Below, in pieces: positions 18,271 to 27,328 of a stretch of 64,000 nt of DNA (the stretch's first letter is position 1; every line of letters starts with the position of its first letter). This DNA comes from Deinococcus cellulosilyticus NBRC 106333 = KACC 11606 (GTDB lineage: Bacteria; Deinococcota; Deinococci; Deinococcales; Deinococcaceae): contig NZ_BJXB01000009.1 in assembly GCF_007990775.1 (NCBI RefSeq), positions 1 to 64,000 on the forward strand, in the 5' to 3' direction. Made by a program: the position numbers and the translations under genes. The notes beneath the pieces were generated by a model. The model was not told the origin of the DNA. It saw nothing but the letters and a program-made list of their open reading frames with translations, and searched no databases.

Positions 18271-18648
18271 ATGACCCAAATCGAAAACACTACCCTTCAT
18301 GTGCTGAGCATCTGGAAGCTTCTCAGTGAAGCCCAGACCAGGTCCATGGTCTGTGAAGTGATCCGGCAGGAAATCAGTTGCATGCAGTGCACCACCTTCC
18401 CGGTGCAGATTGCCTTGCATGTGAGCCAGGAGGGAGAAATCCTGTTGGTCTGGGGAGACAACGTCAGCCGCAGGGTCAAGGGGGTGGTGATTCGCACCAT
18501 CCTTGAGCCTCCAGTGTACGGGGACGATGGAGAAGGGGGCGACCTGGTGCCCACGGTGGATGAAGTACTGGAGATCATGAGCATGGATGAGCAAGTGGAG
18601 GCCATTGAAGCTGCCCTGAGGGGGGTTGCAGGGTGCGGGAAAGCATGA
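18271..18648 (+). CDS. Hypothetical protein
   Basis: 125 residues, soluble, acidic. A good SD (AGGAG) precedes the ATG. It contains a Cys cluster SCMQC near residues 36-40 and an acidic C-terminal half. No family recognised. It follows lspA by about 100 nt and may belong to the same transcript. Confidence 0.6.
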   Translation: MTQIENTTLHVLSIWKLLSEAQTRSMVCEVIRQEISCMQCTTFPVQIALHVSQEGEILLVWGDNVSRRVKGVVIRTILEPPVYGDDGEGGDLVPTVDEVLEIMSMDEQVEAIEAALRGVAGCGKA

Positions 18649-18973
18649 ATTCCTGCCACCACCAGGTCCTTTCTCGACACCTGCTGCTGGAGGTGTCTCC
18701 GTCCCAATGCTCCATGCCAGGGTTCGGAATGGTTTCCAACGAAACCAGAGCATCAGCGAACAGGGACCGGAAAGTCCCTTTTGTGTTCAGGTTGGTTTTG
18801 CTGCCTGCTGACGAAGGCTCAGAACCTTACCTTCCTGGTTGGGTGAACGGACCGCCCATGACTGAAATGCGGACATCTGGTCTTTTTCCTCAGGATCTAG
18901 CGGATGACTTTGCAGCTCCACCCCTGCTGGAATCCTGGATCGGTTCCGTGGGGTTTGCCATGGAGGTGATGGC
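18649..18973. other. Gap between hypothetical gene and TlpA-like gene
   Basis: About 325 bases. A 114-codon plus-strand frame (18633-18977) would overlap both neighbours, lacks a ribosome-binding site and has no domain, so it is left out. Confidence 0.4.
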
Positions 18974-19486
18974 ATGAAGAGATTCATAGGCCCTTTGCTG
19001 GTGGTGCTGGTGGTGGCCCTGCTTGGGTATGGGCTGCTCAAGGAAGACAGGTCTCCTTCCAGCCCTCTGGAAGGCAAAGCCGCACCGCAATTCGTGCTGA
19101 AAAGCATTGAGGGTCAGGAATACAACCTGCAGAAAATGCAAGGCAAGCCTGTGGTGATCAACTTCTGGGCGTCCTGGTGCCTGCCCTGCCGGGCTGAAGC
19201 CCCTGTGTTTCGCACCCTCACCCAACAGGCTGGAGATCAGGTGGAATTTCTGGGGATTTTGTTCAATGACAACCCAGTGAAAGCCCAGGCATTTCAGGAG
19301 GAATTTGGTTTGAAGTTGCCCATCTTGTGGGATCCTGGCTCCAGAGTGGCCATCAATTATGGCATTGCACAGATTCCGGTGACCCTCATTCTTGATCAGA
19401 GTGGCATTGTCGTGTACCGACGATCTGGCGAGGTACGTCTTGAAACCATGCAGGAGGTGCTGAAAAATCTTGGAGTGAACCTGTGA
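18974..19486 (+). CDS. TlpA/ResA-type thiol-disulfide oxidoreductase
   Basis: 170 residues: an N-terminal membrane anchor (residues 5-22), then a thioredoxin-like domain with active site WCLPC and cis-Pro IPVTLIL. This is the CcmG/ResA pattern that keeps apocytochrome c cysteines reduced on the outer face of the membrane. The stop overlaps a GTG that opens a truncated 29-codon frame, suggesting a decayed cytochrome-maturation operon. Confidence 0.9.
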   Translation: MKRFIGPLLVVLVVALLGYGLLKEDRSPSSPLEGKAAPQFVLKSIEGQEYNLQKMQGKPVVINFWASWCLPCRAEAPVFRTLTQQAGDQVEFLGILFNDNPVKAQAFQEEFGLKLPILWDPGSRVAINYGIAQIPVTLILDQSGIVVYRRSGEVRLETMQEVLKNLGVNL

Positions 19487-19572
19487 AAAGGCTTTTCATC
19501 TGCCCTGTTTTGCTGTTCAGTCTTGCGGTTGGTTTTCTCTTCCAAAACCTCGGAGGTGACAAATTGGGCTGA
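19483..19572 (+). pseudogene. Truncated signal-peptide remnant (CcmH-like?)
   Basis: A 29-codon frame overlaps the TlpA-like stop by 4 nt and encodes a signal-peptide-like sequence (MKRLFICPVLLFSLAVGFL), then stops. The position after a ResA/CcmG gene suggests the start of a lost CcmH-type gene. The identity is a guess from context. Confidence 0.35.
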
Positions 19573-19964
19573 ATGGACAGGTGTGGTTGATGGCAAGAAA
19601 GACTGGATCTGGTGACCTCAGGGATTCTGCGAGCCAAGTTCCAGCGAAGGGGGTTTGCTCAGGTGATTTCAAACACCCTATTTTCCACCCAGGTGTCAAG
19701 CAAAAGATGTCCCACCTGGCTCTGTTCCAGCAAGGATGGCACAGCCTCAGGGCTTGTGACCAGGGAAAATGCACTTCGGATCCGTGCGAAAGGCTTCAGG
19801 AACACGGCAAAACCGTGCGCTGGAAAAACCTCATCAAAAGTCGAAATGCTCAAACACACGGACCCGTTCATCCTTTGTGCTGCCCGCTCAGGAAACAAAA
19901 TCAACCAGACGACTGACCAGCTGGTCACTGCGCAGGGCAAAACAGGTGTGGACCTGGGGCAAAG
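19573..19964. other. Non-coding stretch
   Basis: About 390 bases. Open frames on both strands are short, Cys/Trp-rich and without signatures. It is probably decayed sequence of the operon that began upstream. Confidence 0.45.
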
Positions 19965-21412
19965 ATGAACTTCCGGATAAATCCCCCGTGCCTGTTTCCC
20001 CTGTTGGGGTTGATCACCGGGAGTGTGTTTCTGGTCACCCCCCTGTCCTGGCTCACTCCCCTGCTGCTGGCATCTTTGCTGGGCAGGATCAAAGACCTTG
20101 CTGTGGGTCCCCTGTTCTGGGGAATGTTCCAGTTTGCTTTCCTGTTTTTTGCGGTGCACCTGTGGTGGTTGCCGGTCAGCCTGGGAGAATTCTTTGGCCC
20201 CATGAGTTATTTGCTTTACGTGCTGGTGCTGCCAATCCTCTCCACCATGTGGAGCCTCACCACCGTGTTGACCCGCTGGGTGTTTGAAGGGCATTTCTTG
20301 TTCTTTTTGCCCTTCAGTTGGATGTTGATGGAGCATTTGCGCAGCCTGGGACCGTTTCAGTTCACCTGGGGCACCCTCGGGTATGCCTGGGTGAATTCGC
20401 CTGTGGTGCAAGTTGCTGACCTGGGTGGGGTTCCCCTGCTCTCTTTTCTCACCATGCTGCTGGCCTGTGCTCTGGCCGACCTCAGGAAAAAACAAGGGGT
20501 CTGGTTGCTGCTTTTGGCTTTGCCCATGCTGGGAGGGGCACTGCTGTATGGCCTGGTACCCCCTGGGCGCCCTGAAGCCAGAGAGAAGGTGGCCCTGGTG
20601 CAGGGCAACATCCCTCCCAGACAAAAAATCCAGCGCCGACAGCAGGCTGAACTGGAAGTTTATCTGGACCTTTCCAGAACACTGAAAACCCGGGATGCCC
20701 TGGTGGTGTGGCCTGAGACAGCCTCTCCGGTGACGGTGAAGGGGGATTTGCTTTCTGAAATGCTCAAGATGCAGCCCCGCTGGTTGGTGGGCAATCCCCG
20801 CTGGGAAGGGGACAGCTATTTCAATTCGGTCTCGGCGTTTTCCAGCACCTCCAGTGGCCGTTACGACAAAAGGGTGCTGGTGCCTTTCGGGGAAAGTTTT
20901 CCCTTGCAAGGTCAGCTTTCCGGGGTGTACAGCTGGGTTTTTGCCAGCCTGGGGTTGCCAAACCTGAGGGGGTCACCCCTGGGAAACGTGAAGCCCCCAT
21001 TGGGCTGGATGGGATCCTTTACGGCACCTACATCTGTTACGAGTCCACCTTCCCTGAACTCACCAGACAACTGGTGAAGAAGGGGGCACAGGTCCTGGTC
21101 AACCTCAGCAACGACAGCTGGTTTGGTCAGGGCCTGGGGGCACAGCAGCACTTTTTGATGGGCACCGTGCGGGCCATTGAAACCCGGCGCTACCTTTTGC
21201 GCAGCGGCAATGACGGGATCACCGCTGTGGTTGACCCACGTGGACAGACCCTGGGAACATTGCCCAGCGTAGAGAGGGGGGTTTTGCTGGCCCGCTTCAG
21301 CACCCTGGAGGAAATGACCCCTTTTGTCAAATACGGCAACTGGATACTTTCCTTTGCCCTGATTGCTCTCCTGGGCGGTTTGCCTCTTTTGCTGAGGAGA
21401 CGGGCAGGGTGA
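19965..21412 (+). pseudogene. lnt: Apolipoprotein N-acyltransferase, frameshifted copy
   Basis: From ATG 19965 the product has the Lnt membrane half and the nitrilase-like domain up to VWPETASP (catalytic Glu) and YDKRVLVPFGE (catalytic Lys). At about 21000 the frame shifts. The other frame reads GLDGILYGTYICYESTFP, containing the catalytic Cys, and continues to 21412 with a final hydrophobic helix. A single-base indel would restore a protein of about 480 residues. As it stands the Cys-containing half is lost. An intact paralogue is at 60971. Confidence 0.88.
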
Positions 21413-21529
21413 ATCCCTCCCTGCTGTTGTTGATGGGGGATCTCAAGGACCTGGTTGGAGCACTGAAATTGCCTCCTTTTGACAGGTGTTCACGCAAGCC
21501 ATGGATGGTCTTCTTTCAGGAAGCGAGGA

Positions 21530-21784
21530 TCAAGGGGAGTTTTGCCCTTCTGATGGTTCGGGAGAGAGGTGGATGCGTTCCAGCACCTTCTCTTTGAGGC
21601 TTGCTGGAGGGAACTGGGAGTGGGTGAAGTCCAGAGCCTGAATCAGTTCGCGAAAATCTTGAAATTGCTGCAAGCAGTTCGGGCAGTCTTGCAGGTGCTT
21701 GCAGGTGCTGTCCGGAAGCGGTGTGTGCTCCAGCAGGTGGTTGAGAAGGTGGTCTTTTGTGTTTTCACAAGTGAAATCCATCAT
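21530..21784 (-). CDS. Small zinc-finger (zf-HC2, anti-sigma-like) protein
   Basis: 84 residues from ATG 21784 (or 21781), with GAGG upstream. The HLQDCPNC (HxxxCxxC) cluster is the zinc-binding motif of anti-sigma factor N-termini. It is homologous over its length to the protein at 45647 (both have LLEHTPLP or LLDHTPLP and the finger). No membrane segment is present. The frame stays open upstream into transposase-like sequence, so a longer fusion of 163 residues is possible. Confidence 0.6.
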   Translation of the reverse strand: MMDFTCENTKDHLLNHLLEHTPLPDSTCKHLQDCPNCLQQFQDFRELIQALDFTHSQFPPASLKEKVLERIHLSPEPSEGQNSP

Positions 21785-22021
21785 GGATTGCCTCACAGCA
21801 CTCTGGGTTTTCCAGGGTTTGCGGTCAGGCCCCTTCATGGGGGTCGTTCTGACCAGGAAGTCTTGACTGGGGGGTTGACTGGAATTTTGATTGTCCCTTT
21901 GAAGCAAGGCTTTCAACTGGCTTTGCAAATCTGCCTGTTGGTGTTGCAAGTCTGCCATTTGAGCAGTTTGCTCTTCCAGTCTGGCTTCCAGCAATAGGCA
22001 GTTGGGACAGGATTCTTCCAC
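21785..22021 (-). mobile_element. IS66 transposase N-terminal fragment
   Basis: The in-frame region upstream of the zinc-finger gene encodes CPNC, then a leucine-zipper-like coiled coil, then NSSQPPSQD. This is the arrangement of IS66 TnpC N-termini (zinc finger, zipper, N-S-S-x-P-P-S-x-D). Only about 79 residues remain. No inverted repeats could be defined. Confidence 0.55.
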
Positions 22022-22070
22022 GGTACCCCCATTCTAACCGTTTTGAAAGGTCAATCCCTGCTGGGACTGA

Positions 22071-22308
22071 TTACAAATTCCCTTTGTTCTGGCCATCAAA
22101 CCAGTCCTGGTGGCATCTGGTGATGTCAGTGTATTTCTGCTTCCAGTTGTAGAAGGGGGCTGTCCCCATTGGCACAGTTCAGCCATTGAGGTCTCACCTT
22201 GCTGGGCCTCTTGCAGAATGTCCAGGATCTGTTGTTCGGTAAAACGCCCAGTGCCGACCCTTCCGTCACTGCAGCATGCTTTCTGGCCAGGAAGCGGGAC
22301 TCTTTCAT
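22071..22308 (-). mobile_element. Decayed IS3-family orfA
   Basis: Minus-strand translation gives MKESRF at 22308, RFTEQQILDILQEAQQGETS in a second frame and FYNWKQKYTD in a third. Together these match the start, helix-turn-helix and tail of IS3/IS407-type OrfA. At least two frameshifts are present and no orfB is left. Confidence 0.7.
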
Positions 22309-22420
22309 GTTCGATCCTCCAGGGTGAAGGCCGAACTCTCGATTTTCTATTGGACCACGTTTCCGGGGGCAAACCACACAAAAAACGGACCCATGCGAGG
22401 GGCCCGGACGGCAGAACTTC

Positions 22421-22666
22421 TCAGGAGCGGTGCTCAGGGTGGGGGTCCTGGGACAGCCACTGTTGCTGTACTTCCTGATGTCCCCACTTGAGGTGGACAT
22501 GCTCATCCACATGGTCCACCGCAGACAGGGGAATCCAGTGGTGCTGACCACTGTCGTCTTTGGCCACCTTGATGTAGTCACCGTCCAGATGATCCACTTT
22601 GCCGTGGTCGTTGTTGTCTTTGCAACGGATGGGCATGTGGGCTTGAATCTGTTCTTTGAATTCCAT
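22421..22666 (-). CDS. DUF2171 protein
   Basis: 81 residues from ATG 22666, with SD AGGAGG 5 nt upstream. The domain begins FKEQIQAHMPIRCKDNNDHG and continues with VDHLDGDYIKVAKDD and IPLSAVDHVDEHVHL, the pattern of DUF2171, a small beta-barrel (PRC-barrel-like) family often found in stress regions. His-rich. Function unknown. Confidence 0.8.
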   Translation of the reverse strand: MEFKEQIQAHMPIRCKDNNDHGKVDHLDGDYIKVAKDDSGQHHWIPLSAVDHVDEHVHLKWGHQEVQQQWLSQDPHPEHRS

Positions 22667-22869
22667 GAAATCCTCCTTGCAGGAATCCAATTTATGCTCA
22701 CCGGGTCTCACCTTCAGCAGGTGACTTCACAGTCTTGGACTGCTGGCCCCTGATCTTCTGGGCCCATTTCCTCACTCCGGAGTGGCCTCAAAGTCTCCTC
22801 AGGCGGACTGAAACGTCCGTTTTCGCGAGGAGGTTTTCCTTTCGGTTTGCACAAAGCGAACCAAGGGGG

Positions 22870-23507
22870 TCAGAGCGCAGTCAGGGGATTGATTTCTTTG
22901 TCCTGAACGTACACCCGAAAATCCACGTGCACCACGGTGGCAAAGTCCGTCTGGCCCATCAAAGCCAGCACCTGTCCGGCTTGTACCAGCTGGCCCGCGG
23001 TGACCAGCAACTTGCTTTTGTGGCTGTAACGGCTTTCCACACTGTTGCTGTGGTCCACCGTGTATCCAAAGCCTTTGGTGTCCCAGCAGGAAACTTTCAC
23101 CACCCCGCTTTGCGCGGCACGCACCGGGCTGCCAGCTTTGCCTCTGATGTCAAGGGCCGGGTGGAAGTTCTTTCCGACCACCACCATCTGGCGGTACCCG
23201 AAGCCATTTGCCACCTGCCCATTTGCCAGCCACACCCAGCTGGCGGTGCTTCAAGACAGCTGTTGCATCATCGGCCTGGAAACCTGGGTGTTCTTTTGTG
23301 GTGTCCCAGGCATGTTCAACCCTGACCGAGCCGCAACGCGTGGGGGGTTTCGTTGAGGGTTGAGGGCCACCACGGCATCCAGGTTCACCCCGGGGCGCTG
23401 GCTGATGCGGGTGAGGTGTCTCTCTGCTCTACGGTGTAGGTTCGAATTGCCAGTGCTGAGGGACCACCGCACAGCACCATCAAGGCAATCAACAAGGTTC
23501 TTTTCAT
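22870..23507 (-). pseudogene. LysM-M23 peptidase, broken copy 1
   Basis: Starts at ATG 23507 with signal peptide MKRTLLIALMVLCGGPSALA, then RTYTVE of a LysM domain. The frame shifts; LysM continues as RISQRPGVNLDAVVALNP in another frame and shifts again before the M23 domain (GYRQMVVVGKNFHPALDIRG, ending 22870). In the M23 part the second metal motif reads VHVDFRV rather than HLDYRI. Multiple breaks make it inactive. A second broken paralogue is at 58542. Confidence 0.8.
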
Positions 23508-23801
23508 GTTCACTTGAAATCAAGCAATTCCCACAAACCATAAAAACCCAGGTGAAAATGACATCGGAATCCTACTGCCAGGGTCAAAAATCGACACTCA
23601 ACACAAGTGGAGAAGCATGTCCTGATCATTGAACACAAGTTGCTGCCTCTCCAAAGCCAACCATACCCAGCGTTTCCCACATGAGCGCTTCGGGAGCAGA
23701 CTGGGTGCTCCTGGGTTGGTTTATTGATGTGTGTTTCCAGAGGGGTGAGGTCAAAAGATGATGCATGAATGTCCGCACAGATGTTCTCATGTGCCCTCCC
23801 T
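23508..23801. other. Intergenic stretch upstream of response regulator 2
   Basis: About 295 bases with no coding frame of note. It is relatively AT-rich near 23520-23600. It ends in TATGAT (23802-23807), a -10 box 12 nt before ATG 23814. Confidence 0.45.
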
Positions 23802-23813
23802 TATGATGTTCTC

Positions 23814-24488
23814 ATGCCCGTTTCACCGACCTTGCTGCTGATTGAACTGCACGGCACCACCCCCTCTGGCACCCAGCGTGCACTCACCCAGGCCGGATAC
23901 CTGCTGCTGCAGGCCGAACCGCAAGACGCGGTCATCGCGTACCAGCAACACCTCCCCGACCTGGTGCTGCTGGACCTCAGTCACCCCGAAGCCTTCCATG
24001 CCGTGCAAAACATCCGCAAAACCAGCAACGTTCCCCTGCTCACCCACAGCCTGCAACCGAGCCTCCACACCAAAGTCCAGGCCCTGGACGCGGGAGCAGA
24101 CGACTGCCTGGACCGGCATTGCCCGCCGGTTGAACTGCTCGCCCGCCTGCGGGCCCAATTGCGGCGCAACGTTCCAGCCTTGCCCAGTGACGTGCAGGCC
24201 GCCGGACTCAACCTCAACCTGGAAAGTCGGGAGGTGCATTTCGGCCAGGAACGCATCCAGGTCACCAGCAAAGAATTCGAACTGCTGGAACTCTTCGCCC
24301 GTTCCCCCGGGCGGGTGTTCAGCCGCGGCGAAATCGAGCGGCGCATCTGGCCCGACTACCAGGGAGACAGCAACGTCATTGACGTGTACATCGGGTACCT
24401 GAGACGCAAACTCGAACAGGCCGGAGCCCCCGGGTTGCTGCGCACCAAGCGCGGTCTGGGGTATGGGCTTCTAGACGAGGACATTTGA
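23814..24488 (+). CDS. OmpR-family regulator with degenerate receiver
   Basis: 224 residues from ATG 23814, leaderless after TATGAT. The receiver keeps the Asp of VLLDLS, but the N-terminal acidic pair is reduced (LLIELHG) and the conserved Lys is missing (CLDRHCPP instead of xSKPF). It may therefore not respond to normal phosphorylation. The C-terminal winged helix is complete (TSKEFELLELFARSPGRVFSR, then IDVYIGYLRRKLE). No kinase is adjacent. It resembles the regulator at 43800 in both decay of the receiver and wing sequence. Confidence 0.85.
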   Translation: MPVSPTLLLIELHGTTPSGTQRALTQAGYLLLQAEPQDAVIAYQQHLPDLVLLDLSHPEAFHAVQNIRKTSNVPLLTHSLQPSLHTKVQALDAGADDCLDRHCPPVELLARLRAQLRRNVPALPSDVQAAGLNLNLESREVHFGQERIQVTSKEFELLELFARSPGRVFSRGEIERRIWPDYQGDSNVIDVYIGYLRRKLEQAGAPGLLRTKRGLGYGLLDEDI

Positions 24489-25120
24489 CCACCCGCATCG
24501 TCCGGGTTTCCTCACATCCAGGCATTCTCATCACAAGCAGCCCTGGCCCATTTCTTGCACACTGCCAGACCAGGCTTCGTGATCCTTGACGTGGACCTGA
24601 AGCCTGCAAAGAATCTACAGGTGATCAGGGGGTTGCTTTGAAGCCGTGGACTTCGGAGAGCAGTTCGTCGGTCACACCGTCCAGGGAGGCAACGGTTCCA
24701 AACACCAGTGTGCCCATCAGCAGCCCACCGACAAGCCCGGGCAGCAAGGTGCGTTCCAGCGGAATTTCTGACTGCACAGCAGCAGGGTGCCCCAGGAGGT
24801 TTTGCTGTTCTTTGGGTTCAGCTACCACTGCACCCCGCACACTCGGGACTCCATGGCACAGGTGAGCAACATCCCATGTGCCTTTCAGCGGGAAATCCCA
24901 GACCAGGCAGTCAACGATCAACCGAAACGTCCAGTACCAGCATGCAGGGTGCAACCCCTGAAGCGGCAGGTCTGCTCCAGCAACAGGTCGTGTTCACATG
25001 GGACCAGGGCAGGTCCAAATGGTGACACCACAGGTCTTTTTTCATGCAGGATGGGAACTTCATCCCACAGGGCTGTGAGGGTTCAGATTTCTTGCATGGG
25101 TTTCCCCACTTGGGTTTGGT
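24489..25120. other. Non-coding stretch, possible remnant
   Basis: About 630 bases. The minus-strand frame 24625-24954 ends in a hydrophobic stretch (LLPGLVGGLLMGTLVFG) that could be the C-terminus of a membrane protein, but the first half is not protein-like and no start is evident. Confidence 0.4.
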
Positions 25121-26074
25121 TCACCCCTCGTGGTGTTCGGCCTCCACCACTTCGATGCGCTGGGTGATGCGTTTGTCCCCGGCGACCAGGGTGAAGCTGC
25201 GGCTGGAGGTGGGCAGGGGAAACGCAATCACCGTGGGCACCATGTCCTCGAAGGTTTTCACGGTCCTGCCCTGCTCGTCTTCGATGCGCGCTCCACCGTG
25301 GAAGGCGGGGGTGTTGGCGTCCACCAGGTGGGCCACCAGTTGCGGCAGGGCGGTGATTTCGCTGGCCAGGGCGTAACACCAGATTTCCCGGCCCGGGAAG
25401 TCTGCGGGGGTGGCTTCATGGGAGAATTCTTCCATCATTTCGGCGTTCACCCCGTTGCCGATCCCGACGACCGTGAAGACCGTTTTGGGGAATTTGCCTT
25501 CCACAATGGCTTTGGCCAGGAAGTCATGGGTGTATTCGATGACGTCTTCGCTGTCATGGAAGTGCCCGTCGGTGACGATCACCCCCAGGGCCGCGTCCAC
25601 CCGTTCGCCTTTCTGGATGAGTCCTTTGATGTACTGCACGAAGTCCCGCACGGCGGGAAGCAGCAGGGTGTTCCCCCCGTCTTCTTTTGGGCCGGCGAAC
25701 ATCAGGCCGGAGAGGGTCGCTTCGGTGACCTCCCCGAGCGGTTCAATCTGGTCCCCTTGCGGTCCGCAGGCCCAGTAGGCCACCCGGCAACTCCCGTTGG
25801 CGTCTTTCTGGGCGAGGTAGGGGATGGAGACTTTCATGGCTTCATCCACCAGGTTTTTTTGTTTTCCAAGGCCAAACAGGCCCCCTTTGCGTCCGTACAC
25901 CCCGCTGGATTCCATGCTGCCGCTGCCGTCCATGTAGAACGCCACCGCCAGGTTTTCCACCGTGGCATCAATCGCAAAGGTCACTTCGACGTTGAGCTGG
26001 CCGTTTTCTTCTTCTCCGTGAATGTCGCTGAAGACTTCGTTCAAAGCACCAAATTTTCTGACTTCCAGTGGCAT
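25121..26074 (-). CDS. von Willebrand factor A domain protein
   Basis: 317 residues, start supported by SD GAAAGGA. The VWA domain has a MIDAS site DGSGSM near residues 49-54, a conserved Thr region (GGNT) and TDGHFHDS. No signal peptide, so cytoplasmic. It resembles VWA proteins of Ter-type and related stress clusters. The last 80 residues form a beta-rich tail. It lies 12 nt after the hypothetical gene at 26087, forming a two-gene operon divergent from the CDF transporter. Confidence 0.85.
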   Translation of the reverse strand: MPLEVRKFGALNEVFSDIHGEEENGQLNVEVTFAIDATVENLAVAFYMDGSGSMESSGVYGRKGGLFGLGKQKNLVDEAMKVSIPYLAQKDANGSCRVAYWACGPQGDQIEPLGEVTEATLSGLMFAGPKEDGGNTLLLPAVRDFVQYIKGLIQKGERVDAALGVIVTDGHFHDSEDVIEYTHDFLAKAIVEGKFPKTVFTVVGIGNGVNAEMMEEFSHEATPADFPGREIWCYALASEITALPQLVAHLVDANTPAFHGGARIEDEQGRTVKTFEDMVPTVIAFPLPTSSRSFTLVAGDKRITQRIEVVEAEHHEG

Positions 26075-26086
26075 GGGTGTGTCCTT

Positions 26087-27160
26087 TCAAAAATCCTGAT
26101 CCCAGTCTTTCGGGGCAGGCGGAGAGGCTTCGGGTTGCTCGGGTTCTGTGGAAGGCTTTTTGGGAGGAGGGGACGGATCAAAGTCCGTCCCCCATGTCTT
26201 CTGGGCTCTGGGTTTCGTTTGTGGTGCTGGGGTGGCCTTGGCCGGGGTGACCGCAGGAGCGGGCTTTTCAGGTTCAACCGGAAACCCAGGCTTCTGGGAG
26301 GTGTTTTTTGGACCCCCGAGGGGCCGTCCGTCGTACACCGAGCGTTGCTGCTGGGCCTTGTGGATGCCCTTGCCGTGTTCACCCAGCAAGGCGGGCAGGT
26401 GGCGGTCCAGCACCTGCAGGGTTCCAGCAAGGGAATCGTCTGCGGTGTCTGCCAGGAACTGTTTCAACTGTCCAACCAGCGTGGTGGGAGGGGCCGTTTG
26501 CCAGCGGAGTTTCCTGAGGGGGTGCAAGTCCGGGAGGTCCCCCTGCAGATCCTGAATCAGGCCTTTGAGGGTGAGGTGCATGAGGTCCTGGTTGTCGATG
26601 TGTTCCCCCATGGGGTCCGGGTGCATCATGTACAGGCGCATCAAACGGTCGTCTTGCCCGCTGGCCGGGAAGGTGAGGGCGGAGACCTGCTGGGGCACGT
26701 CCCCCAGGGAGGTGAAGGTGAGGCCTGACCCGAGTTGTGCGCTGAGCAGCACGTCCAGGCGACCGAGGGTGAAATGTCCCTCCTGGTGCAGGTCCTGGGT
26801 GCCTGCCGGGGTCCAGCGGCCTTCCAGGGCACCGGTGGCCTGCAAGGGGTCGTTGAGGCCCTGCAAATTCCCCAGATGTGTCATGTGGGTGATGTGGCCG
26901 ACGAAGAGGGCCGGGGTGCTGAGCATGGGGAGCCGTCCGGAGGTGCTGGTGTGCATCGCTTGCAGTTCCTGCAGCAAGGCGGGGTGGTCTTTCAGGTCGG
27001 CTTTTCTCAGCAGGGTCACCCCGCCTCCGAAGCGGGAGGCCACCACGCACAGGTCGGTGTGGCCAGCGTGGGTGAGGTAAAACAGGTCCATCAGCCGCAC
27101 GGGGCGGTTTGATGGTTCAGGGGTCACCCCGGTGGGATGGAAGCATTCAGGCCAGTTCAT
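26087..27160 (-). CDS. Hypothetical protein with Pro-rich C-terminus
   Basis: 357 residues. The first 250 form a globular alpha/beta region without recognised family. The last 100 are rich in Pro, Lys, Ala and Glu, and end in two short repeats of an acidic-aromatic patch (WGTDFDPS, DWDQDF), which look like a linker with a peptide-docking tail. It is co-transcribed with the VWA gene, so the pair may act together, for example as adaptor and scaffold (inference). Confidence 0.65.
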   Translation of the reverse strand: MNWPECFHPTGVTPEPSNRPVRLMDLFYLTHAGHTDLCVVASRFGGGVTLLRKADLKDHPALLQELQAMHTSTSGRLPMLSTPALFVGHITHMTHLGNLQGLNDPLQATGALEGRWTPAGTQDLHQEGHFTLGRLDVLLSAQLGSGLTFTSLGDVPQQVSALTFPASGQDDRLMRLYMMHPDPMGEHIDNQDLMHLTLKGLIQDLQGDLPDLHPLRKLRWQTAPPTTLVGQLKQFLADTADDSLAGTLQVLDRHLPALLGEHGKGIHKAQQQRSVYDGRPLGGPKNTSQKPGFPVEPEKPAPAVTPAKATPAPQTKPRAQKTWGTDFDPSPPPKKPSTEPEQPEASPPAPKDWDQDF

Positions 27161-27266
27161 GGTTCTGTTGTCATTTTACGTGTCCATGGGGTGCAAAGTT
27201 GCAGGGTCGGGCACAGCCACCGTCTGATCAACCACCTGCTTGGGATGCAGCGGGTTGAGAGACAGG

Positions 27267-27296
27267 TTGATATATGAACAAATATTCATATATAAT
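27267..27296 (+). promoter_or_regulatory. Promoter with SmtB/ArsR-type operator (CDF transporter)
   Basis: TTGATA (27267-27272), 18-nt spacer and TATAAT (27291-27296). Operator TATATGAA-N6-TTCATATA (27271-27292) is a perfect palindrome interleaved with the promoter. Its geometry is identical to 3099, 10966 and 13059. Confidence 0.8.
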
Positions 27297-27328
27297 CAAA
27301 TCATAGGGAGCACCACCCCGGAGGAACC

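Noticed and set aside
18633..18977. 114-codon plus frame between two genes
   Set aside because: Overlaps both neighbours and has no signature.
25130..26728. 532-codon plus-strand frame opposite the VWA operon
   Set aside because: Shadow; the VWA MIDAS motif and SD support the minus genes.
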